This document shows positions 1 to 5,246 of a stretch of 10,890 bases of DNA, in pieces (the first letter of the stretch is position 1; each line of letters starts with the position of its first letter). Made by a program: the position numbers and the translations under genes. Source of the DNA: Spirochaetaceae bacterium (GTDB taxonomy: Bacteria; Spirochaetota; Spirochaetia; Treponematales; Breznakiellaceae); the NCBI GenBank assembly GCA_031258625.1, contig JAIRMO010000052.1, positions 1-10,890 on the forward strand, in the 5' to 3' direction. The notes under the pieces were generated by a model that searched no databases, had not been told where the DNA came from, and saw only the letters and a program-made list of their open reading frames with translations.

Positions 1-462
1 GAAAGTGGTTTGGATCGCCGTTTCTCCATACCGGGGTCTGACCCCGATGTCCGTTTCCCCCTGCCCTACTCCGGACTTCTTCTCCGGCCCCTCCTCCCCT
101 ACCGGCTCCCCCTCCAGTATCCACGACCCATACCGGTCCCCCCAAATATGTCCGATCCGGCCCTCCGCCCGGTTGTACCGCTGGGCGAACACCTGTTTCA
201 GCCACTTCATGATTGCCGGAAGTTCCAGCCCGTCCGTCGGCTTGATATAAAACGTCAGCCAGTCATCCGCAAGACAGAGCCCGCGGACCTCGAAAACGAA
301 CCGGCGTTTCGTCTCCCGGAACACCCGGGCGAACAGGGCCAGGGCCGTATTGGGGACAGTCGCCGCGGCGCCTGTCCCTAAGCGGAACAGGGGTTCCCGG
401 TTGTTGATACGGGTACGGATTTCGTACCACACCCCTTGTTTCAGTATCCGTAATGATCTCAT
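1..462 (-). CDS. RAYT-like (REP-associated, IS200/Y1-type) transposase homologue, catalytically degenerate, 3' end outside window
   Basis: The minus strand is open from an ATG at 462-460 to the left edge (154 codons, no stop seen). The opening (KQGVWYEIRTRINNREPLF), the middle (MKWLKQVFAQRYN) and the GRIGHIWGDRYGSWILEGE block match the layout of RAYT/Y1 transposases, which nick REP hairpins. Family members carry an HUH motif (about NHxHLL) near the middle and a catalytic Tyr in a YxxxxN-like helix. Here the HUH position reads DDWLTFYI (residues 66-73) and the Tyr position appears to be Phe (FAQRYN, about residue 92), so strand transfer activity is unlikely by family knowledge. About residues 28-39 (LGTGAAATVPNT) look like an in-frame insertion encoded by a palindrome. 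No Shine-Dalgarno site precedes the ATG; a TATACT lies 4 nt upstream. It may be a domesticated or decaying element. Family call fairly sure; function unknown. Confidence 0.72.
   Translation of the reverse strand, partial: MRSLRILKQGVWYEIRTRINNREPLFRLGTGAAATVPNTALALFARVFRETKRRFVFEVRGLCLADDWLTFYIKPTDGLELPAIMKWLKQVFAQRYNRAEGRIGHIWGDRYGSWILEGEPVGEEGPEKKSGVGQGETDIGVRPRYGETAIQTTF
33..45. repeat. REP-like palindrome GGGGTCTGACCCC inside the RAYT gene
   Basis: A perfect 6-bp palindrome around a central T (GGGGTC-T-GACCCC; GGGGTCAGACCCC on the minus strand). It is translated in the RAYT frame as part of GVRPRYGE. The same core GGGGTCAGACC occurs twice more at 7016-7051 on the plus strand. The sharing is seen directly; that this is a REP family mobilised by RAYTs is inference. 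Confidence 0.6.
353..378. repeat. Nested palindrome GGGACAG...CTGTCCC inside the RAYT gene
   Basis: The arms GGGACAG (353-359) and CTGTCCC (372-378) are perfect complements, and the interior CGCCGCGGCG (361-370) is itself a perfect palindrome, giving a strong hairpin. It encodes residues about 28-36 of the RAYT protein, in a spot where family members usually pass directly from REPLFR to the ALFARV helix, so it looks like a hairpin element inserted in frame. Confidence 0.55.
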
Positions 463-554
463 GGAAAGTATATGCGCTCGGCGGGCGTTTTGCTTTAGTA
501 CACCATTCGGAAATTTCAGTTTTTAAATAAATTCCGCGGTTTAAGGTTTTTGGC

Positions 555-578
555 AACCCCGGGGGTTACCCCGGGGTT
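555..578 (-). terminator. 10-bp perfect hairpin holding the trmJ stop codon in its loop
   Basis: AACCCCGGGG (555-564) and CCCCGGGGTT (569-578) are perfect inverted repeats around a 4-nt loop GTTA. On the minus strand the loop reads TAAC, so the methyltransferase stop codon TAA (568-566) is the loop. There is no U tract after it on the minus strand (GCCAAAAACC follows), so it is not a canonical intrinsic terminator. It may stabilise the 3' end or act with Rho. Confidence 0.45.
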
Positions 579-1312
579 TGTGGTTCCCCCTTTTTCCCGT
601 GAATACCCAGCCGGGCGGCCTTGGCAAAAATATTTTCCAGGTACCGGGCTTCTCCGGCGTTTAAGGCGGCCCGGGAAAAGATGTCCCGGAAAAAACGTCC
701 CTGGTCTTCCCTGCCGGGGTGTTGATAAAAACCCAGGGATTCAAGGGAACAAACCACCGATTGGGTCAGGGCATTTATCCGGTTTTGGTCCAGGGGGTCC
801 CAGCGGCCCTTCGGCTCCTCCCGGGCCGGGCCGAGGGCGGTAAAAAGCTCATAGGCGTAGATCTGAACCGCATGGGAAAGGTTCAGGGACGGGAAGGCCC
901 CGTCCGCGGGGATGTGGGAGGCGAGGTTGCAGGACCGGAGTTCCCGGTCCTAAAGGCCGGTCCGTTCGTTGCCGAAAACCAGCGCCGCCGGACCGGGCCG
1001 ATCCCGGAGGTAGGCCGCCGCCTCCCGGGGGGTCATGGTAACGGATTTCCGGCGGCGGCCCCGGCGACGGGTGGTCCCGATCACCAGGGAACAGTCCGCC
1101 GCCGCGGCTTCCAGGGTGTCGAATACCCGGGCCTGGTCCCAGACATCCCCGGCATGGACCGCCCGGGCCCGGATAAGCCCTTCGTCCATGGGGACCGGCG
1201 AGACCAGCCGCAGCCGGGACAGCCCCATGTTTTTGAGGGCCCGGCAAACCGCCCCGGTGTTCCCCGGTTCCGAGGGCCGGCAGAGGATAAAAATCAGATC
1301 CGAAAGCTCCAT
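566..1312 (-). pseudogene. trmJ: TrmJ/SpoU-family RNA 2'-O-methyltransferase interrupted by an in-frame amber codon
   Basis: One minus-strand frame runs from ATG 1312 to TAA 566 (248 sense or stop positions before the terminator, the usual length for this family) and is broken only by a TAG at 952-950. Before it: MELSDLIFILCRPSEPGNTG, then AVCRALKNMG and LVFGNERTGL, the SPOUT motifs 1 and 2. After it, still in frame: DRELRSCN, then IPADGAFPSLNLSHAVQIYA, which is SPOUT motif 3 (SAM knot), and a C-terminal helical tail. Family proteins usually have Ser, Thr or similar at the TAG position (GLSDEEL type), so one TCG-to-TAG change would explain it. TrmJ-type enzymes methylate the 2'-O of residue 32 in some tRNAs. 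No other lesion is seen in the 127 codons after TAG. This points to a fresh nonsense mutation, a sequence error or amber readthrough. The N-terminal 120-residue product alone would lack motif 3 and should be inactive. It is divergent from the SDR gene. Confidence 0.8.
931..951 (-). other. Stem-loop beginning at the trmJ amber codon
   Basis: AGGACCGG (931-938) and CCGGTCCT (944-951) form a perfect 8-bp stem with a 5-nt loop. On the minus strand the A and G of the amber codon (T-AG) are the first two bases of the stem, so the hairpin starts at the stop codon itself. In GC-rich DNA such hairpins occur by chance, so its role is uncertain. Confidence 0.5.
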
Positions 1313-1315
1313 GGT

Positions 1316-1343
1316 TTTATATTATCCCAAGATGGTGTATAAT
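1316..1343 (+). promoter_or_regulatory. Promoter of the SDR gene with perfect TATAAT, leaderless arrangement
   Basis: TATAAT at 1338-1343 matches the sigma70 -10 consensus fully and ends 6 nt before ATG 1350. TTTATA (1316-1321, four of six matches to TTGACA) lies 16 nt upstream. The bases before ATG lack a usable Shine-Dalgarno site (an AGAAG sits one base from the ATG, too close). It shares a 37-bp gap with the divergent trmJ promoter, so the two polymerases should compete. Confidence 0.6.
1319..1326 (-). promoter_or_regulatory. -10 element of the trmJ promoter, adjacent to the start codon
   Basis: On the minus strand TAATAT (1324-1319) ends exactly 6 nt before the ATG at 1312; an overlapping GATAAT (1326-1321) preceded by TGG resembles an extended -10. 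No convincing -35 is seen, and the bases before the ATG hold no Shine-Dalgarno site. Transcription would begin at or next to the ATG, implying a leaderless mRNA (inference). Confidence 0.5.
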
Positions 1344-1349
1344 AGAAGT

Positions 1350-2078
1350 ATGGAAAGGATATTCTCCGGGAAGAAGGCCCTGGTGATAGGCGGGACCGGG
1401 GGTATCGGAAAGGCGGTGGCTCTCAGGCTGGGGGCCCGGGGCGCACGGGTGTTTATCCAGGGGGGCAGCTCCCCGGAGCGGCTGGAAGGGACGGTGAAGG
1501 TCATCCGGGACGCCGGGGGGGAGGCGGAGGGGTTCCTCTGCGACGCGGCCCTCCCGGAGAGCGCGGCGGATATCCTGGGGCGGGTCCCGTCCCCGGATAT
1601 CCTGGTCTGTGCCTGGGGACCCTACAAACGGGCCGCTCTGGACGAACTCAGCGCCCGGGACTGGCTTTTCTTAACGGTAAACAATTTGGCCCTTCCGGGT
1701 ATTTTGATTTCTTCGGTATTGGGGGATATGATACGTAAAAAATGGGGGCGAATCCTCCTCTTTGGGGGTACCAATACCGATACCATCCGGGGGTTTTCCA
1801 CCACCGCCGCCTATTCGGCGGCGAAAACCGCCCTGGGGGTGGTGGCAAAATCCGTGGCGCTTACCGCGGGACCCCATGGGGTAAGCTGTAATGTGGTGTG
1901 TCCGGGCCTTACGGATACGGAATACACCGGTGAAGACGCCGGAAATTACAACCGGGAACGGAGCCCCGGAGGAATTCCCCTCAATTCTTCCGAGATCGCC
2001 GACCTGGCGGTACAAATTTTGGAACATTCTCCGGTAAATGGGGCGATAATTCCTATTGATCGGGGATTAAAACTATGA
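1350..2078 (+). CDS. Short-chain dehydrogenase/reductase (SDR) family protein, atypical active site
   Basis: A 242-residue protein of normal classical SDR length, with a Rossmann fold that binds NAD(P). The start MERIFSGKKALVIGGTGGIG contains the TGxxxGIG dinucleotide loop (about residues 14-21). YSAAK gives the catalytic Tyr and Lys of YxxxK, and the active-site Asn seems kept in VNNLALPG. Two motifs are off: the NNAG motif reads CAWG, and the catalytic Ser before YxxxK is not evident (FGGTNTDT has Gly or Thr there). The C-terminal VNGAIIPIDRGLKL matches the usual family ending. ATG 1350 is chosen because the SDR homology starts there and a perfect -10 lies just upstream; the frame is open further upstream but that stretch is antisense to trmJ. 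Substrate unknown; it may be FabG-like or have changed function. Confidence 0.85.
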   Translation: MERIFSGKKALVIGGTGGIGKAVALRLGARGARVFIQGGSSPERLEGTVKVIRDAGGEAEGFLCDAALPESAADILGRVPSPDILVCAWGPYKRAALDELSARDWLFLTVNNLALPGILISSVLGDMIRKKWGRILLFGGTNTDTIRGFSTTAAYSAAKTALGVVAKSVALTAGPHGVSCNVVCPGLTDTEYTGEDAGNYNRERSPGGIPLNSSEIADLAVQILEHSPVNGAIIPIDRGLKL

Positions 2079-2115
2079 AAGACGGGGATAAAATTCTCTG
2101 AGCCGGGTTTTTTAT

Positions 2116-2144
2116 TTGACAAAATTTTAGCAAACCATTACTAT
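2116..2144 (+). promoter_or_regulatory. Sigma70-type promoter of the STAS-YbjN-PspA operon
   Basis: TTGACA (2116-2121) is a perfect -35; TACTAT (2139-2144) lies 17 nt downstream, and TATACT (2142-2147) overlaps it at 20 nt. A start near 2151 would give a leader of about 87 nt before ATG 2238, unlike the leaderless layout of other genes here. The spacing to the SDR stop (2078) supports a separate transcription unit. Confidence 0.65.
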
Positions 2145-2237
2145 ACTGATTGTAGGGTGAGGCTATTGTTATTTTAATGCTTTTATGATAGAGTTTGCTG
2201 TTCCTTTGAGTTCAGAGAGTCGATTGAAGGGTGAGTC

Positions 2238-2789
2238 ATGACGAATAATGAAATTGTTCATGGATTTGATGAAGAAAAAGACGAAAGCCTTAAAATAAAA
2301 CTTCAGAAAGTTGATGGAGTTGAAGGCTGTCTGATAGTGGCTTTGTCAGGATATATCGACACTTATAATTCTAGTTACTTTCAAAAGCGGATTGCCAAGG
2401 TGGTGGAGAACGGTTTCACCAAATTGATTTTTCACTGCGGCGGCCTCAATTATGTGTCTTCTACGGGAATCGGTTCATTTACCGCTTTTCTTAAGTCCGT
2501 AAGGCCCCGGGGGGGGGATTTGGTTCTATTGGAGATCCAGCCCAAGGTGTATGAGGTGTTTCAGCTTTTGGGTTTTTCCCAATTTTTCAATATTAGGGAT
2601 ACCTTAAACGATGCGATGAGTTTTTTCCGTACCGGTGATGCGGCGGGATCGACGGCCACTTTCCCCAAAATATTCGGCTGTCCTATTTGTTCCAAAAAAT
2701 TGAAGGCGATAAAACCGGGCCGTTTTCGCTGTTCCGAGTGTAAAACCATCCTCGCCATTGATAATGCCGGACAGGTGTTTTTAGGATAA
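2238..2789 (+). CDS. STAS-domain anti-sigma-factor-antagonist-like protein with C-terminal zinc ribbon
   Basis: A 183-residue cytoplasmic protein. Residues about 18-130 form a STAS domain (CLIVALSGYIDTYNSSYFQK opening), with the phosphorylatable Ser region NYVSSTGIGS at 71-80, as in SpoIIAA/RsbV-type antagonists. Residues about 148-168 hold CPIC and CSEC (Cys 148, 151, 165, 168), a four-Cys zinc ribbon. STAS antagonists are phosphorylated on that Ser by a serine kinase anti-sigma factor and respond by partner switching; no kinase or phosphatase gene is in this window. The start has a good Shine-Dalgarno (AAGGGTGAG at 2227-2235). Gap to the next gene 41 nt. A run of nine G (2509-2517) lies in the coding region. 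The STAS plus zinc-ribbon fusion is unusual in my experience; the ribbon's role is unknown. Confidence 0.85.
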   Translation: MTNNEIVHGFDEEKDESLKIKLQKVDGVEGCLIVALSGYIDTYNSSYFQKRIAKVVENGFTKLIFHCGGLNYVSSTGIGSFTAFLKSVRPRGGDLVLLEIQPKVYEVFQLLGFSQFFNIRDTLNDAMSFFRTGDAAGSTATFPKIFGCPICSKKLKAIKPGRFRCSECKTILAIDNAGQVFLG

Positions 2790-2830
2790 TCCTGGTACCA
2801 GGAAATAACCTCCGTTTGGAAGGATAGGCC

Positions 2831-3211
2831 ATGGCGGTAAACAAAATTGAGCAGTACCTTATTGATATGATGGTTAGTTATAGGGAGATCGGCAAAAATA
2901 TGTGGCTTCTGGAGGATGGGGAACACGATTTGGAAGCGGTAGCCATTGCCTATGATGATCCCCTGGTGGTGTTTCAGGTAACGGTAATGGAGGTTCCCCC
3001 GAAAAAACGGCTTGAATTGTTTACCAAATTGCTTGAATTAAACGCCCGGGATATACTCCATGGGGCTTATGCCTTGGAAGATAATAAGGTTATTTTGATT
3101 GATACCTTGGAATACGCCGGTATGGATTTTACGGAATTTAGGGCTACCCTGGATGCTTTTGGCTTGGCCTTAACCCAGCATTATCCTATTCTTTCATCCT
3201 TTAGGGGATAG
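2831..3211 (+). CDS. YbjN-like (CesT/type III chaperone-like fold) small protein
   Basis: A 126-residue soluble acidic protein. Its pattern (N-terminal helix, LEDGEHDLEAVAIAYDDPLV strand pair, later LLELNARDILHGAYALE and a long C-terminal helix) resembles YbjN/DUF1795-type proteins with the chaperone-like fold; this is a fold-level impression. No catalytic residues are evident. GGAAGGA (2818-2824) is a strong Shine-Dalgarno site 6 nt before ATG. It lies 41 nt after the STAS gene and 35 nt before pspA, consistent with one operon; such small proteins sit beside PspA in some bacteria, suggesting a role in membrane stress, which is inference. Confidence 0.65.
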   Translation: MAVNKIEQYLIDMMVSYREIGKNMWLLEDGEHDLEAVAIAYDDPLVVFQVTVMEVPPKKRLELFTKLLELNARDILHGAYALEDNKVILIDTLEYAGMDFTEFRATLDAFGLALTQHYPILSSFRG

Positions 3212-3246
3212 GGATTCCCTATGCCGTTCCGCAGGAGGTCAAAAAA

Positions 3247-3942
3247 ATGGGAATTTTTTCACGGTTAAAAACGCTTATCGCCTCAAATATTAATGATGTT
3301 ATAAACAAGGCCGAGAAACCGGAAAAGATGCTCAATCAACTGCTTATTGAGATGAATGAACAGTTGATCGAATCCAAAAAAGCCGTTGCCCTGGCCATTG
3401 CCGATGAAAAAAAACTTGAGCGGGAAATGCAAAATCAGGAGGCCCAGGCCGGGGAGTGGGAACGGAAGGCCGTGTTGGCGGTACAGGCCGGCAAGGACGA
3501 TCTTGCCAAGGAAGCCCTGCTGCGAAAACAGGAATACGATAACGCCTTTGGGGAGTATAAAAAGCAGTGGGAGGCCCAAAAAAACTCCGTGGGGCAGCTC
3601 AAGGAAGCCCTCAGGGAGCTTCAAAATAAGATTGAAGAAGCCCAGCGGAAAAAGAACCTCCTCATTGCCCGGGCAAAACGGGCCGAGGCCCAGCAGAAAA
3701 TTCAAAGTACCATTTCCAGTGTTTCCGGCAACCGGACCGCCTTTGACGCCTTTGACCGTATGGCCCAGAAGGTGGACCAGATGGAGGCTCAGGCCGAGGC
3801 CGCCAAGGAACTGGAGGATTTTTCTTCCGGATCGGACTTGGAGAAACGGTTTGCGGAATTGGAAAAATCCGATGCCTCCGCGGATATTATGCTCCTGGAA
3901 TTAAAGGAAAAAATGAAGGCCCTCCCGGAAAAACCCGAATAG
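3247..3942 (+). CDS. pspA: PspA/IM30 family phage shock protein A homologue
   Basis: A 231-residue protein almost entirely helical coiled coil, the normal length for PspA/Vipp1. It opens with an amphipathic helix (MGIFSRLKTLIASNINDVIN), and NKAEKPEKMLNQLLIEM follows; further repeats rich in Lys, Glu and Gln run to about residue 165, with a hinge (SSVSGNRTAFDAF) and a last helix. PspA forms oligomers on the cytoplasmic membrane and protects it under proton leak or envelope stress. A strong AGGAGGT Shine-Dalgarno (3233-3239) lies 7 nt before ATG. Last gene of the STAS-YbjN-PspA operon; no terminator with U tract is evident downstream. A sigma54-dependent PspF-type activator is not adjacent, though an NtrC-type gene lies 3 kb away; no link is shown. 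Confidence 0.9.
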   Translation: MGIFSRLKTLIASNINDVINKAEKPEKMLNQLLIEMNEQLIESKKAVALAIADEKKLEREMQNQEAQAGEWERKAVLAVQAGKDDLAKEALLRKQEYDNAFGEYKKQWEAQKNSVGQLKEALRELQNKIEEAQRKKNLLIARAKRAEAQQKIQSTISSVSGNRTAFDAFDRMAQKVDQMEAQAEAAKELEDFSSGSDLEKRFAELEKSDASADIMLLELKEKMKALPEKPE

Positions 3943-3982
3943 GATGGGGTGGTTTGAACAATGGCCCTCATTGTTAATTACT

Positions 3983-3991
3983 TGTGGATAA
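3983..3991 (-). promoter_or_regulatory. DnaA box (TGTGGATAA, i.e. TTATCCACA on the minus strand)
   Basis: Exact match to the TTATCCACA consensus in reverse orientation, in the AT-rich gap, 41 nt after the pspA stop. A degenerate match (TGTTTATAA, 3994-4002) is beside it. Confidence 0.55.
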
Positions 3992-4202
3992 AATGTTTAT
4001 AAAATTTGGAAAACCTTTGGAGTGTATCTGTTTTTATACAGCTTTTGAATGTAAATTGCCGAAACAAAAAGCCGTATTTGTATTTTCTTATAATACAATG
4101 AGTTATAGTTTTATATTCTTGAATTAATCGTTTTTGTTCGTTAATTTATGAAAAAAAATACAATTATAGATACGGGGTGTTAAATTTAATATAATATTTG
4201 GC

Positions 4203-4211
4203 TGTGGATAA
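4203..4211 (-). promoter_or_regulatory. Second DnaA box (TGTGGATAA)
   Basis: Exact consensus match in the same orientation as the first, 220 nt downstream. It is followed by GTTGACAAC (4215-4223), a short palindrome. Confidence 0.55.
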
Positions 4212-4287
4212 CCTGTTGACAACTAAGACTTTTCCCGAAACCGGCCGGGTTTTGGGGCAAATCCCCAATGTCTAAAAATTAATACCC

Positions 4288-4316
4288 TTGCAATCGATGT
4301 TTTCCCATGTTAGGCT
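4288..4316 (+). promoter_or_regulatory. Promoter of the membrane-protein operon, leaderless arrangement
   Basis: TTGCAA (4288-4293), 17 nt, TAGGCT (4311-4316), then exactly 6 nt to GTG 4323. The -10 keeps only TA---T. A TTAGG could alternatively act as a weak Shine-Dalgarno sequence. Confidence 0.45.
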
Positions 4317-4322
4317 AAAAAG

Positions 4323-5246
4323 GTGAAAAAGATCGCGCGGCTGATATTCTTTTTTTGCTTCTGGTTTATGGCGGTATTTTTGTGTACCGTGGCTTTACGA
4401 TGTCTTTTGGCGTGGGAGGACGCGGCGTTGCGTGTTCCCGCCGGTTCCGGGGTGTTGCCGCCGAAATTTATCTCCACCGTCTGGGTTTCACTGCCCGGGG
4501 GCTTGTATATCGCCCTGTTGCTTTCTCTCAGTTATGCCTTCCGGAAGCGGATCCGCGCGCTGATAGCCCGCCTGATTTTGTTCGTCCTGGCCCTGCTTTT
4601 TACCCTGAGTATATCCCTGGGCCTCTCCCGGTTTCCGGGGAGCTCCTTCCCGGAGGGTGGACAAAACCTCTCCACCCTGGGCAGATCGGGGCTTTTGTTG
4701 TCCGAGGCCGATACGGTGATGGTTCTGCTGGAAGACCCTGCCGCCCGGGACGGTTCCCGGGTGGTTTCCATACCGGGGCGATCCCTCATCTATCAGGAAG
4801 TACCCCTGGGTCCGGGTAATACCATCCTGAGCCTGCCGCCAGTTTTTTTTAGCCGGGATAATCCCGCCTTCCTTGAGAATCTGTTTGTCGATATATCCCT
4901 TGCCGCGGGACAGTTTCAGACCCGGCTTGGGGAAGGGCTTGTCCCCTTTATCACCTATACCGGGGCCCTGATTTTTCTGTTGCTTTCCCTGGGCTTTATG
5001 TTGAATCTAAGCGTTTGGCCCCTGGCAAACCTTTTTTTGGGGGCTTTGGCCTTCCGGGGTATCCTGGTTTTAGATAGTTTCCTGAATTCCCGGGAAATCC
5101 AGGGGTTTATCGGCGTTTATTTTGAAAACCGGCTGCCCGGTTTTCTTATCAGCCCCCTGGCTTTTGCCGGGATGGGGGTGTTGTTGACCCTTTACAACAT
5201 TTTGTCGTTTTTTGCCTGGGGCCGGAGGGCGGCGGATGAGCATTAA
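4323..5246 (+). CDS. Polytopic inner-membrane protein, 3 TM + extracytoplasmic domain + 3 TM, unknown function
   Basis: A 307-residue protein starting at GTG. Hydrophobic segments lie at about 5-30, 56-73 and 80-101, then a soluble stretch of about 105-205, then segments at about 207-227, 232-252 and 273-296. The basic loop RKRIRALIAR (74-83) between segments 2 and 3 fits a cytoplasmic loop, placing the central region outside. The middle holds strand-like runs (DTVMVLLED, SRVVSIPGRSLIYQEV). No signal peptide and no named motif. The layout is the same as that of LptF/LptG permeases and of the next gene, but I see no characteristic LptF/G N-terminal motif, so this is only topological. Its stop overlaps the next start by 11 nt, which implies translational coupling. 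Confidence 0.75.
   Translation: MKKIARLIFFFCFWFMAVFLCTVALRCLLAWEDAALRVPAGSGVLPPKFISTVWVSLPGGLYIALLLSLSYAFRKRIRALIARLILFVLALLFTLSISLGLSRFPGSSFPEGGQNLSTLGRSGLLLSEADTVMVLLEDPAARDGSRVVSIPGRSLIYQEVPLGPGNTILSLPPVFFSRDNPAFLENLFVDISLAAGQFQTRLGEGLVPFITYTGALIFLLLSLGFMLNLSVWPLANLFLGALAFRGILVLDSFLNSREIQGFIGVYFENRLPGFLISPLAFAGMGVLLTLYNILSFFAWGRRAADEH

Larger units (their letters stand above)
3943..4322. other. 380-bp AT-rich intergenic gap with DnaA boxes
   Basis: No coding region of convincing length is seen. Base composition falls sharply from the GC-rich neighbours, most clearly between about 3960 and 4215. It contains two perfect DnaA-box matches, the short inverted repeat TTGTATT/AATACAA (about 4078-4098), a TTGGGG/CCCCAA hairpin (4252-4268) and, near 4288, the promoter of the next gene. 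It may be a promoter-rich spacer, an integration or origin-related site, or hold an unrecognised small RNA. Confidence 0.5.

Noticed and set aside
10..381. Open frame of 123 codons on the plus strand over the RAYT gene
   Set aside because: It is the antisense shadow of a minus-strand frame with clear RAYT homology, and its protein is Pro/Arg-rich without any recognisable motif.
4204..4250. TTGACA at 4216-4221 as a -35 element
   Set aside because: No acceptable -10 lies 16-18 nt downstream (the spot is GC-rich), so it is not called a promoter.
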